A DNA stretch of 64,000 bases from Stenotrophomonas maltophilia (GTDB lineage Bacteria > Pseudomonadota > Gammaproteobacteria > Xanthomonadales > Xanthomonadaceae): positions 124,001 through 188,000 of the forward strand of contig NZ_NEQV01000006.1 in NCBI RefSeq assembly GCF_002799245.1, written 5' to 3'. This document shows positions 46,755-55,898 of the stretch, in pieces (the stretch's first letter is position 1; every line of letters begins with the position of its first letter). The notes beneath the pieces are model-generated. The model was not told the DNA's origin. It searched no databases and was given only the letters and a program-made list of their open reading frames with translations. The position numbers were made by a program, and so were the translations under genes.

Positions 46755-48875
46755 ATGAATGTGTCTGTCCGTGCTCCGCGCCTGCAGTCCAAGCTGCTCG
46801 GCGCGGTTTCTGTTGGTCTGGCCGTGGTCCTGCTGTGCGCTCTGGCGGGACTGGCCTCCGCCTGGTTGAAGTTGTCCACCGAGGTTCCGCCCGAAGTCGC
46901 GCACAGCCGCGATGCGGAACGCCTGCAGCGTGAGTTCCGCGGCCAGGTGCAGGAATGGAAGAACGTGCTGCTGCGCGGCCACGACGACGCGTTGCGCCAG
47001 CGCCACCTGGATGCCTTCGACAGCGAAGGCCGCCTGGTCGAGCAACTGGCCAGGGGGCTGGTGACCAGCCCGGACGTGCGCACGCGTGAACTGGCGCAGG
47101 CGTTCATCGGCCTGCACGCGCAGCTGCAGCAGGATTACCACGCGGCGCTGCAGGCGTTTGCCGAGGCCAGCTACGATCCTGCCGCCGGCGACAACCTCGT
47201 GCGCGGCAAGGATCGCCCGGTGGCAGCGGCACTGGATGCCCTGAGCACGCACGCTACGCAGGTAGCCGAAGCGGCGCTGGCGGCCCGCTCGCACCAGGCC
47301 CGGCAGACGCTGCTGCTGTGCGCGGCGTTGACGGTGCTGGCCGCCGTGCTGCTGCTGATGGGCCTGGCCTGGTGGTTGCGGCGCGCGGTGGTGCAGCCGG
47401 TGCTGGCGGTCGAAGCCGCCGCGCGCGCGGTGGCCGCCGGCGACCTGCAGCATGTGGTACAGGTGCGCAGCCGCGACGAGATCGGACGCCTCGCGCAGGC
47501 CATGCAGGCGGTGCAATCCACGCTGCGCGGCGTGCTGGATGCACAGACCGCAATGGCGCAGGCGCACGAGGCCGGCACCATCAGCCATCGCATGGACGCC
47601 GGTGCCTTCCCCGGTGCGTTCGGCACCATGGTGGCCGACTGCAACACGCTGGTTGACGCGCACATCCGGGTGAAGATGCGCGCGATCTCGATCATGGGCC
47701 GCTACGCTGTCGGCGACCTCAGCCAGGACATGGAGCGCCTGCCCGGCGAGAAAGCGGTGATCACCGAAGCGCTCGATGCGGTCAAGCACAACCTTGGCGC
47801 GATCAATGGCGAGATCCGCCGCCTGGCCGAAGCAGCGGCCGCCGGTGACTTCGGCCAGCGCGGCGACAGTGCGCGCTTCGAGCATGATTTCCGCGCGATG
47901 GTCGAAGGCCTGAACCGCCTGATGCAGACCACCGAACTGAACCTGGGCGAGGTTTCCAGCATGCTGCGCGCAATCGCCGATGGACGTCTCGGCGCGCGCA
48001 TGCACGGTGATTTCCAGGGGGTGTTCGCGCGTATCGCTGGCGACGCCAATACCACCGCCGCGCAGCTGGCAACCATCGTCACCGACATCAAGCACGCGTC
48101 CGGCAATATCCATACCGCCGCGGCGGAAATCGCTGCCGGCAACAATGATCTGTCGCGCCGCACCGAACAGCAGGCCGCCAATCTGGAAGAAACGGCCGCA
48201 TCGATGGAGGAACTGACCTCCACCGTGCGCCAGAACGCCGAACATGCACGCCAGGCCAACCAGCTGGCGATCGGCGCTCATACGGTCGCCTCGCACGGTG
48301 GCAGCGTGGTCGGCCAGGTGGTGGCAACGATGGGCGCGATCGAGACCTCGTCGCGGCAGATCGCCGAGATCATCAGCGTGATCGACGGCATCGCGTTCCA
48401 GACCAACATCCTGGCCCTGAACGCGGCGGTGGAAGCGGCGCGCGCCGGTGAGCAGGGCCGCGGCTTCGCTGTGGTCGCCAGTGAAGTGCGCACGCTGGCG
48501 CAGCGCTCGGCGGCGGCGGCGAAGGAGATCAAGTCGCTGATCGAAGCGTCGGTGGAACAGGTCGGTCATGGCGCGCAGCGCGTGCGCGAAGCGGGCAACA
48601 CCATGGCCGAGATCGTGGCATCGGTGCAGCGCGTGACCGACATCATGGCCGAGATCTCCGCTGCCTCGCAGGAGCAGAGCGCGGGCATCGAACAGGTCAG
48701 CCAGACCGTGATCCAGATGGACGGCACCACCCAGCAGAACGCCGCACTGGTGGAAGAAGCCAGCGCGGCGGCACGCAGCCTGGAGCAGCAGGCCAACCGC
48801 CTGATCGACGCGGTGGATGTGTTCGACCTGGCGACCACGGCGACCACGAAAGACGCGTTGGCGCGCGCAGCCTGA
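46755..48875 (+). CDS. Methyl-accepting chemotaxis protein
   Basis: 706 residues. First membrane helix about 13-37, a periplasmic helical domain to about 190, second membrane helix ([23 protein letters not shown]), HAMP segment, a second HAMP-like/poly-helical region, and the conserved signalling tip [31 protein letters not shown]. There is no C-terminal CheB/R pentapeptide. The extra length between HAMP and tip suggests tandem HAMP units. Ligand unknown. The start has a GAGAG site about ten bases upstream. Confidence 0.9.
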   Translation: MNVSVRAPRLQSKLLGAVSVGLAVVLLCALAGLASAWLKLSTEVPPEVAHSRDAERLQREFRGQVQEWKNVLLRGHDDALRQRHLDAFDSEGRLVEQLARGLVTSPDVRTRELAQAFIGLHAQLQQDYHAALQAFAEASYDPAAGDNLVRGKDRPVAAALDALSTHATQVAEAALAARSHQARQTLLLCAALTVLAAVLLLMGLAWWLRRAVVQPVLAVEAAARAVAAGDLQHVVQVRSRDEIGRLAQAMQAVQSTLRGVLDAQTAMAQAHEAGTISHRMDAGAFPGAFGTMVADCNTLVDAHIRVKMRAISIMGRYAVGDLSQDMERLPGEKAVITEALDAVKHNLGAINGEIRRLAEAAAAGDFGQRGDSARFEHDFRAMVEGLNRLMQTTELNLGEVSSMLRAIADGRLGARMHGDFQGVFARIAGDANTTAAQLATIVTDIKHASGNIHTAAAEIAAGNNDLSRRTEQQAANLEETAASMEELTSTVRQNAEHARQANQLAIGAHTVASHGGSVVGQVVATMGAIETSSRQIAEIISVIDGIAFQTNILALNAAVEAARAGEQGRGFAVVASEVRTLAQRSAAAAKEIKSLIEASVEQVGHGAQRVREAGNTMAEIVASVQRVTDIMAEISAASQEQSAGIEQVSQTVIQMDGTTQQNAALVEEASAAARSLEQQANRLIDAVDVFDLATTATTKDALARAA

Positions 48876-48885
48876 TTGATCCGGT

Positions 48886-49007
48886 TGCCGGCCAGCGGCA
48901 GGCACTACCGTGAAACGCGGATTGGGATAGTGCCGGCCGCTGGCCGGCAGCGTCCAACGCTACAGGGGTAGCGGCATGAACAGTGCGGACCAACGGTCCG
49001 CACCTAC
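48886..49007. repeat. Cluster of SMAG-type REPs
   Basis: Three palindromes in series: TGCCGGCCAGCGGCAGGCACTAC, then TAGTGCCGGCCGCTGGCCGGCA, then GTAG...TGCGGACCAACGGTCCGCACCTAC ending at 49007. They fill most of the gap between the chemotaxis receptor and dkgB. Confidence 0.7.
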
Positions 49008-49131
49008 CAGGAACCGCAACGGCCTCGCGGTAGTACACGGTGATGCAATGCACCGTTGCCGGCATGCACGCGGTCACTGGCCTACCCTTTGCCGGATAGT
49101 CCCGCCTCCCTCCCCCTCTGCTGGAGCCCCC

Positions 49132-49941
49132 ATGACTGTTCCCGCCTTCGGTCTCGGCACCTTCCGCCTGAAAGACCAGACCGTGATCGACTCCGTGCGC
49201 AACGCGCTGGAAGTCGGCTACCGCGCCATCGATACCGCGCAGATCTACGGCAACGAAGCCGAAGTCGGCCAGGCCATCGCCGACTCCGGCGTGCCGCGCG
49301 ATGACATCTACCTGACCACCAAGGTCTGGATCACCGCCTTCAAGCGCGATGCACTGCTGGCCAGCCTGCGCACCAGCCTGGAAAAGCTCCGCACCGACCG
49401 GGTGGATCTGGCGCTGATCCACTGGCCTTCGCCGAACGACAAGGTCGACGTGCCGATGGAGGAGTACCTGGCTGCGCTGGCCGAAGCCAGGGCGCAGGGC
49501 CTGACCCGTGAGATCGGCATCTCGAACTTCACCATCGCGCAGACCCGCAAGGCGATCGGCATCCTGGGTGCCGCGGCCATCGCCACCAACCAGATCGAGA
49601 TCCACCCGTACCTGCAGAACCGCCTGCTGGTGAAGTTCCTGCAGGACAACGGCATCCACATCACCGCCTACATGAGCCTGGCCTATGGCGAGGTGACCAA
49701 GGACCCGGTGATCCAGGCCATTGCCGGCCGGCACCAGGCCACCCCGGCGCAGATCGCGCTGGCGTGGGCGCTGCAGCAGGGCTTCTCGGTCATTCCCTCG
49801 TCGACCAAGCGCGAAAACCTGTCGGGCAACCTGGAAGCAGCAGCCATCCGCCTGACCGACGAAGACATGGCACAGATCGCCAGGCTCGATCGTGGCCATC
49901 GCCTGGCCAACCCGGACGGTATCGCGCCAGCCTGGGATTGA
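49132..49941 (+). CDS. dkgB: 2,5-didehydrogluconate reductase DkgB-like aldo/keto reductase
   Basis: 269 residues from ATG 49132. AKR5-type: [24 protein letters not shown] (Asp, Tyr), LTTKVW (Lys), [10 protein letters not shown] (His), [13 protein letters not shown]. Length matches E. coli DkgB (about 267). It reduces 2,5-diketo-gluconate, methylglyoxal and other aldehydes with NADPH. The longer upstream frame runs through REP DNA and is rejected. Confidence 0.88.
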   Translation: MTVPAFGLGTFRLKDQTVIDSVRNALEVGYRAIDTAQIYGNEAEVGQAIADSGVPRDDIYLTTKVWITAFKRDALLASLRTSLEKLRTDRVDLALIHWPSPNDKVDVPMEEYLAALAEARAQGLTREIGISNFTIAQTRKAIGILGAAAIATNQIEIHPYLQNRLLVKFLQDNGIHITAYMSLAYGEVTKDPVIQAIAGRHQATPAQIALAWALQQGFSVIPSSTKRENLSGNLEAAAIRLTDEDMAQIARLDRGHRLANPDGIAPAWD

Positions 49942-49952
49942 GACAGTGTTGT

Positions 49953-50045
49953 TGCAGAGCCGAGCCCACGCTCGGCTGCTGCCACCCTGCAGCCGAGCAT
50001 GGCTCGGCTCTACAGCTGGATGCCGACCAAGGTCGGCACCTGCCA
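49953..50045. repeat. SMAG-type REP cluster
   Basis: A diverged head (GCAGAGCCGAGCCCACGCTCGGCT) with an inverted partner ending GGCTCGGCTCTAC at 50013, then a third palindrome GCCGACCAAGGTCGGC. It separates dkgB from the convergent hydrolase gene. Confidence 0.75.
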
Positions 50046-50055
50046 GAGGCAGGAA

Positions 50056-50763
50056 TTACCCCTGGTCGGACAACAACCAGCCGCGCATCGCCGTACTCAC
50101 TTCGTCCGGCTTCTCCATCGGTGCCAGGTGCCCGCAGTCGGGCACCACCACCAGCTGCGAGTGCGGCACCATCGCGTGCATTTCCTCGCTCACCGCCAGC
50201 GGCGTGATGCGATCGTTCGCGCCGCACACGATCAGCAGCGGGTCGCGATAACCGGCCAGCACATCATGGCCATCACGCCGTTCCAGTGCGCTCTGCCGCA
50301 GGAAGACCTCCGCGCCCAGCCGGGCGGTCATGTCGCGCACGCGCTGCACCAGCACATAGTCATCCAGCCGAGAAGCATCGATGTAGCTGCGCATCAGCAC
50401 GTCGCCGAAGCCATGGAACCTGCCCGGCAGGCGCACGCTGGCGCGCTGGCTGCGGCGCTGCTCGGCGCGCTCGGCGGAGTCGGCGCGGATCGAGGTATCG
50501 ATCAGCGCCAGCTGCATTACCCGTTCTGGCGCGATGCGCAGGATCTGCTGGGCCACGAAGCCACCCAGCGAGAAACCGGCCAGCGCAAAGCGCTCCGGTG
50601 CCTGCGCCAGTACATCCTCGGCCACCGCCTGCAGGGTTTCACCACGGGTCTGATCGCCCACCGTGCAGTCGGCGATATCGGCCAGGTCGGCCAGCTGCGC
50701 GCGCCAGAGCTCGGCATCATTGAGCAGGCCAGGCAGCAGCAAGAGGGGGATACGCTCGGTCAT
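50056..50763 (-). CDS. Alpha/beta-hydrolase
   Basis: 235 residues from ATG 50763. Starts LLLLPGLLNDAELW; nucleophile elbow GFSLGG, acid VCGANDRITP, and the catalytic His in VPDCGHLAPMEKPDEV. Fold-level assignment only; esterase or C-C hydrolase activity is possible. Confidence 0.82.
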   Translation of the reverse strand: MTERIPLLLLPGLLNDAELWRAQLADLADIADCTVGDQTRGETLQAVAEDVLAQAPERFALAGFSLGGFVAQQILRIAPERVMQLALIDTSIRADSAERAEQRRSQRASVRLPGRFHGFGDVLMRSYIDASRLDDYVLVQRVRDMTARLGAEVFLRQSALERRDGHDVLAGYRDPLLIVCGANDRITPLAVSEEMHAMVPHSQLVVVPDCGHLAPMEKPDEVSTAMRGWLLSDQG

Positions 50764-50894
50764 GGGGGTATTGTGGCGCCGGTGCGGTGACAAGGACATG
50801 CTGTGGCTGGCCCTGTGCGTTGCAGAACCGGGCCGGCAGCGCAGTGGCACGCTAGGATGCGACGCATCATCCTCCCCGTTCCAAGGACGCGACC

Positions 50895-51275
50895 ATGGCA
50901 GACCCCTACAACAGCGGCACCCCCTCCCCACCCGCGCTGCGCTTCGACGATTCGCTGGTCACCACCGCCTTCGAGCTGCCCGGCCATCGCGTCGTGCGCA
51001 ACCTCGGTGTGGTGCGCGGCATCACCGTGCGCTCGCGCTCGATCGTCGGCAACTTCCTGGGCGGCATCCAGACGATCTTCGGCGGCAACATCACCATCTA
51101 CACCGAGCTGTGCGAACAGGCCCGCGAGGAAACCTACCGCGACATGGTCAAGCATGCGCGGCAGCTGGGCGCCAACGCAATCATCGGCATGCGCTACGAC
51201 GCCACCGATGTGATGACCGGGCTAACCGAAGTGCTGTGCTATGGCACGGCGGTGGTGGTGGAACCGTTGCGGTGA
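50895..51275 (+). CDS. YbjQ/UPF0145-family protein
   Basis: 126 residues. Conserved family strings [27 protein letters not shown] and [34 protein letters not shown]. These proteins form pentamers and are annotated as putative heavy-metal-binding, without proven function. Stands alone between two leftward genes. Confidence 0.88.
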   Translation: MADPYNSGTPSPPALRFDDSLVTTAFELPGHRVVRNLGVVRGITVRSRSIVGNFLGGIQTIFGGNITIYTELCEQAREETYRDMVKHARQLGANAIIGMRYDATDVMTGLTEVLCYGTAVVVEPLR

Positions 51276-51299
51276 TGCCGGCGCCAAGCGCACGCAGGA

Positions 51300-51328
51300 G
51301 CAGCCGAGCGTAGGCTCGGCTCTCCAGG
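51300..51328. repeat. Degenerate SMAG unit
   Basis: GCAGCCGAGCGTAGGCTCGGCTCTCC, a SMAG-like palindrome whose CTAC end has become CTCC. It lies between two convergent genes. Confidence 0.5.
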
Positions 51329-51330
51329 AA

Positions 51331-54057
51331 TTACGCCACCGGCGGGACGTCGGGGACCTCGACCTGCTGCACCGGCAGGGTCACCATCATCACCGTCGGG
51401 TCGTCCGGGTCCAGCCTGGTCTTGAAGCCCAGGCTCTGGCACATCGCCAGCATGGTGCTGTTCTCGCGCAGCACCTGGCCTTCAACCACGTCCAGGCCCA
51501 GCCACTTGGCGTACTCGATCATGATCGCCATCAGGCGCCAGCCGATGCCGTGGCCCTTCAGGTCCGAGCGGATCAGGATGCCGTACTCACCACGGTGGTA
51601 ATCCGCATCGGCGTGCAGGCGCACCGCGCCGAGCATTTCACCGCTGCGTGGCTCGATCGCTACCAACGCGATCGAGCGTGCGTAGTCGAGCTGGGTCAGG
51701 CGCGCGATGAATTCGTGGCTGAAGTGCTTCACCGACTGGAAGAAGCGCAGGCGCAGATCTTCGTCGCTGACGCGGGCGAAGAACGCGCGGAACAGCGCAT
51801 CGTCCTCCGGCCGCACCGGGCGCACGAAGGCACGGCCACCGTCGGACAGTTCGATGGTGCGCTCCCACTCCTTCGGGTACGGGAACACCGAGAAGCGTGG
51901 ATGGCCGCGGCCCTTGTGCAGGATGCGCGACGGCGCCACTGCCACGCGCGCGTCAAGGGCGAGGATGCCCTTGCTGTCGACCAGCAGCGGATTGATGTCC
52001 AGCGTGCGCACTTCGGGAATATCGGCGGCCAGCTGCGCCAGCTTGACCAGCGCCAGCGCCAATGCGCGCTCGTCGGCGGCGGGAACATCGCCGTAGGCCT
52101 TGAGGATGCGCGAGGCGCGGGTCTGGCCGATCAGCTCGTGGGCCAGGCGCAGGTCCAGCGGCGGCAATGCCAGCGCCTTGTCGTTGATCACTTCGACGGC
52201 AGTGCCGCCACGACCGACCACGATCACCGGACCGAACGTTGCGTCATCGGCAATGCCGACGATCAGCTCACGCGCCTTCGGGCGAACAATGGTCGGCTGC
52301 ACCAGCAGGCCATCGATGCGTGCGTCCGGCCGCAGCTGGCGCGCACGCGACAGGATCGCGTTGGCCGCGCTCTGCACCGCCGGCAGGGTGGACAGGTTGA
52401 GGCGCACACCATCCACTTCGGACTTGTGCGGGATATCCGGCGAGAGGATCTTCAGTGCGACCGTAGCGCCGCGTTCCAGCAGCGGCTGCGCCAGGTCCAT
52501 CGCCTCGTGCGCATCGCGCGCATGCATCACCGGCGCGGAGGGAATGCCGTAGGCCTTGAGCAGTTCATGCGTGGCCAGCGGGTCCAGCCACTGCTGGCCA
52601 TTGGCCAGCGCCGCATCGACCAGCGCCCGCGCGGCCGCCGCATCGACACTGAAGTCCTGCGGCAGGCTGGGCGGGGTTTCCATCAGCGCGCTCTGCGCTT
52701 CGCGGTAGCGCACCAGATGCTGGAAGCCACGGACTGCTTCAGCCTCGGTCGGATAGGTCGGCACCCGCGCCGCGTTGAGCGTGGCGGTGGCCTGGTCGTC
52801 GTTGCCCAGCCACACCGCGAACACCGGCTTGTCGCGATGATGGCGGGGGCGTAGGCCAAGCGTGCGGGTGAGCGCCTGCGCGGCGTCTGCGGACGAGGTG
52901 AATGCGGTCGGCACGTTGACCACCATCACCGCGTCATTCTCGTTGTCGGCCAGCAACGCTTCGATGGCCGAGGCATAGCGGTCGCCATCGGCGTCGACCA
53001 CGATGTCGACCGGATTGCTGCGCGACCAGCCCTGCGGCAACACCGCGTCGAGCTTCTCGATCGTGCTGTCGGACAGGTTGGCCAGCGTGCCACGCAGGGC
53101 GATGAGCTGGTCCACCGCAAGGCGACCGACACCGCCACCATTGCTGAGGATGGCCAGGCGGCGGCCGGGGAAGGTGCCCAGCCGGCCCAGCGACTCGGCA
53201 GCGGTGAACAGTTCGTCGAGCGCGCTGACGCGCAGCAGGCCGGCGCGGTTGAAGGCCGCACCGTACACATCATCGGCGCGGGCCAGGGCCTGCACATGGG
53301 TATCGCGGCTGCCCGGCTGCACGCGCTCGGCGCGGCCAGACTTCACCACCACCACCGGCTTGGCGCGCGCGGCAGCACGCGCGGCCGACATGAACTTGCG
53401 CGCGTCCTTGATCTGCTCGACATAGAGCAGGATGGCGCGGGTGCGGTAGTCGGTGGCGAAGTAGTCGAGCAGGTCGCCGAAGTCGACATCCATGGTGTCG
53501 CCCAGCGAGACCACGGCGGAGAAGCCGACCGAGCGCGCCACGCCCCATTCCACCAGTGCGGCGGCAATGGCCGAGGATTCGGAGATCAACGCAAGGTCGC
53601 CGGCCTGCGGGAAGTGCGCGGCGATGCTCGCGTTGAGACGTGCATGCGGCGCAATCACGCCCAGGCAGTGCGGGCCGAGGATACGCAGGCCGTGCTTGCG
53701 GGCCACTGCTTCCACCTGCGCCGACAGCGAGCCGGGGCCTTCACCCAGATGCGCGGTGAGGATGATCGCCGCCTGCACGCCGCGTTCGGCGGCAGTGCGC
53801 ACCACCTGGGGAACGATCGCCGCCGGCGCGGTGATCACCACCAGGTCGGGCACCCAGTCCAGGTCCTTCAAGCGCTTGACCGTGCGGATGCCATCGATCT
53901 CGGCATGCCGCGGGTTGATCCACGCCACCTTGCCGGGGAAGCCGGTGCCACGCAGGTTGCGCATCACCGCGCGGCCGGCCGAACGCTCACGCGGACTGCC
54001 GCCGATCACCGCGACCGACTGCGGACGGAACACGGACTGCAGGTGGTAGGTACTCAT
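51331..54057 (-). CDS. Acyl-CoA synthetase (NDP-forming) fused to GNAT acetyltransferase
   Basis: 908 residues from ATG 54057. Order: CoA-binding (FRPQSVAVIGGSPRERSAGRAVMRNL), succinyl-CoA-ligase-like flavodoxin domain, ATP-grasp (ALKILSPDIPHKSEVDGVRLNL), and a C-terminal GNAT domain (LKGHGIGWRLMAIMIEYAKWLGLD, LRENSTMLAMCQSLGF). This is the protein lysine acetyltransferase architecture of PatZ/Pat, which tunes acetyl-CoA synthetase and other enzymes. The His residue expected in the ligase part was not checked, so ligase activity is uncertain. Confidence 0.87.
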   Translation of the reverse strand: MSTYHLQSVFRPQSVAVIGGSPRERSAGRAVMRNLRGTGFPGKVAWINPRHAEIDGIRTVKRLKDLDWVPDLVVITAPAAIVPQVVRTAAERGVQAAIILTAHLGEGPGSLSAQVEAVARKHGLRILGPHCLGVIAPHARLNASIAAHFPQAGDLALISESSAIAAALVEWGVARSVGFSAVVSLGDTMDVDFGDLLDYFATDYRTRAILLYVEQIKDARKFMSAARAAARAKPVVVVKSGRAERVQPGSRDTHVQALARADDVYGAAFNRAGLLRVSALDELFTAAESLGRLGTFPGRRLAILSNGGGVGRLAVDQLIALRGTLANLSDSTIEKLDAVLPQGWSRSNPVDIVVDADGDRYASAIEALLADNENDAVMVVNVPTAFTSSADAAQALTRTLGLRPRHHRDKPVFAVWLGNDDQATATLNAARVPTYPTEAEAVRGFQHLVRYREAQSALMETPPSLPQDFSVDAAAARALVDAALANGQQWLDPLATHELLKAYGIPSAPVMHARDAHEAMDLAQPLLERGATVALKILSPDIPHKSEVDGVRLNLSTLPAVQSAANAILSRARQLRPDARIDGLLVQPTIVRPKARELIVGIADDATFGPVIVVGRGGTAVEVINDKALALPPLDLRLAHELIGQTRASRILKAYGDVPAADERALALALVKLAQLAADIPEVRTLDINPLLVDSKGILALDARVAVAPSRILHKGRGHPRFSVFPYPKEWERTIELSDGGRAFVRPVRPEDDALFRAFFARVSDEDLRLRFFQSVKHFSHEFIARLTQLDYARSIALVAIEPRSGEMLGAVRLHADADYHRGEYGILIRSDLKGHGIGWRLMAIMIEYAKWLGLDVVEGQVLRENSTMLAMCQSLGFKTRLDPDDPTVMMVTLPVQQVEVPDVPPVA

Positions 54058-54103
54058 GCGCCTACGGTACACGCACCAGCGCATCGGGCGCATGATCCAG
54101 CGC

Positions 54104-54180
54104 AAAAAAGGGGACGGAGGGGATTAAGTCGTTTAAGGCATCTGAGGCACAAACGACTTAATCCCCTCCGTCCCCTTTTT
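54104..54180 (-). terminator. 30-bp perfect hairpin between mgtE and the acyl-CoA synthetase gene
   Basis: Arms 54105-54134 and 54151-54180 are exact inverse complements of 30 bases, AAAAAGGGGACGGAGGGGAT and on, with a 16-base loop. One side has a T-run, the other an A-run, so it can terminate in both directions. It ends one base beyond the mgtE stop region and is that gene's terminator. The length suggests a REP-like repeat of its own family. Confidence 0.75.
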
Positions 54181-54181
54181 G

Positions 54182-55552
54182 TTACAGCAACGTGCCGTGC
54201 AGGATCATCGCGGCGATGCTGAAGTAGATCACCAGGCCGGTCACGTCCACCAGGGTGGCCACGAACGGGGCCGAGGCGCTGGCCGGGTCGAAGCCAAGCC
54301 GCTTGAGGATGAAGGGCAGCATCGAGCCGGACAGCGAACCGAAGGTGACGATGCCGATCAGCGCCGCGCCGATAGTGATCGCCAGCAGGATCCAGTGCTC
54401 ACCATAGTCGTGCAGGCCGCCCAGCTGCCAGATCACGATGCGCACGATGGCCAGGCAGCCCAGGATGGCGCCCAGTACCATGCCGGTCGGGATCTCGCGC
54501 AGGGCCACCTTCCACCAGTCGCGCAGGCGCAGTTCGCGCAGCGCCAGGCTGCGGATCAGCAGCGAGGTAGCCTGCGAACCGGAGTTGCCGCCTGAACTCA
54601 TGATCAGTGGGATGAACAGGGTCAGCACCACCGCACGTGCCAGTTCGTCTTCGTAATGCTGCATCGCGCTGGCGGTCAGCATTTCACCCAGGAACAGCAC
54701 GCTCAGCCAACCGGCGCGCTTGCGCAGCATCTCGAGGAAGCCGATCTGCATGTACGGCTTGTCCAGCGCCTCCATGCCGCCGAACTTGTGCGCGTCCTCG
54801 GTGGATTCCTCGATCAGCGCGTCGAGCACGTCGTCCACGGTGACGATGCCCAGCATCTGCTGCTGCGCATCGACCACCGGGATCGCCAGCAGGTCGTGGC
54901 GGCGGATCAGCCGCGCCACCTCTTCCTGGTCCATCAGCGCGTCCACCGTTACCGGCGGGTTGACCTGGGCCACGTCCAGGATCGATTCCTCAGGAAGGCC
55001 GGTAATCAGCCGGCGCATGGTCACCACCTGCTGCAGCTGTTGGCTGGCGGGATCCAGCACGTAGATCGCGTACACCGTTTCGCGGGTGCGCTCGACCTGG
55101 CGGATGTGCTGCAGGGTCTGCGCCACGGTCCAGCTGGCGGGCACTCCCACGTACTCGGTGGTCATCAGCGCGCCAGCGGTGTTGGGCGGGTAGCTGAGCA
55201 GCTTCTGGATGGCCTGGCGGGCGTCGGTGCCCAGCAGCGGGATCAGCCGCGCGCGCTCGTCCTCGTCCAGCTCGTGGACGATGTCGGTGGCGCGGTCATC
55301 GGCCATCAGCCCAAGCAGGGCGGCGGCGCGGGCCGGCGGCAGCACTGCCACCAGCTCACCGCTGCGCTGCAGTTCGGGCGCTTCGAGCATCTTCACCGCA
55401 CGCGGCAACGGCAGCGCGGCCAGCGTTTCGGCGGCGCGGGCCAGTTCCAGCGTGTTGAGGAATTCCACCGCGTCGGCGGTGTTGTAGTTCGCCAGCGGCG
55501 CGGCCAGTGCGGCGGCATCGGCCACCGGGCGCAGCAATTGCTTCTGGTTCAT
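54182..55552 (-). CDS. mgtE: Magnesium transporter MgtE
   Basis: 456 residues from ATG 55552 (longer frame rejected). N-terminal superhelical domain, CBS pair (MTTEYVGVPASWTVAQTLQHI ... GIVTVDDVLDALI), and five membrane helices with the ion-path signature SSGGNSGSQATSLLIRSLAL. The cytosolic part senses Mg2+ and closes the pore. It transports Mg2+ and can carry Co2+. Length is normal. Confidence 0.92.
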   Translation of the reverse strand: MNQKQLLRPVADAAALAAPLANYNTADAVEFLNTLELARAAETLAALPLPRAVKMLEAPELQRSGELVAVLPPARAAALLGLMADDRATDIVHELDEDERARLIPLLGTDARQAIQKLLSYPPNTAGALMTTEYVGVPASWTVAQTLQHIRQVERTRETVYAIYVLDPASQQLQQVVTMRRLITGLPEESILDVAQVNPPVTVDALMDQEEVARLIRRHDLLAIPVVDAQQQMLGIVTVDDVLDALIEESTEDAHKFGGMEALDKPYMQIGFLEMLRKRAGWLSVLFLGEMLTASAMQHYEDELARAVVLTLFIPLIMSSGGNSGSQATSLLIRSLALRELRLRDWWKVALREIPTGMVLGAILGCLAIVRIVIWQLGGLHDYGEHWILLAITIGAALIGIVTFGSLSGSMLPFILKRLGFDPASASAPFVATLVDVTGLVIYFSIAAMILHGTLL

Positions 55553-55898
55553 CGGTTTTGCCTTGTGGGGGTGCGACCTCGCGCAACGCCAACGCAGGCA
55601 AACCGTCCCGATGTCAGGCGGTGGCCATCGCTGGCGTCGAACGAGGTCGACTTCTACTGTCGCTGGACATGGGTTGGGGACTCCGGGATGCGTGTGCCGA
55701 CGGACGCGCCGCCAGCGGCGGGCAGTCTGGACCCCTGGGCCATGCAGGTCAACCCGGAAGCCCTGCTGCGAGCCACGGCCCCACCGGTTGTTCTCGTCCG
55801 TACACAGGCCGGCGCGCATAATGCTGCGGTGGCGCTCGCCACGCTTTCCCCCACCCGAACGGACGCACTGCGGGCTTCCCCGATGACCAGGTATTCCC
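55553..55898. promoter_or_regulatory. Divergent intergenic region of mgtE and the Kef-type gene
   Basis: 346 bases. On the minus strand TTGACC (55752-55747) is followed after 17 bases by CAGACT (55729-55724), a plausible weak promoter for mgtE, giving a leader of some 170 bases. I looked for an M-box or a yybP-ykoY aptamer in that leader and saw neither. No regulatory palindrome stands out. Confidence 0.35.

Noticed and set aside
55553..55898. Magnesium or manganese riboswitch upstream of mgtE
   Set aside because: No M-box or yybP-ykoY core motif could be recognised in the leader.
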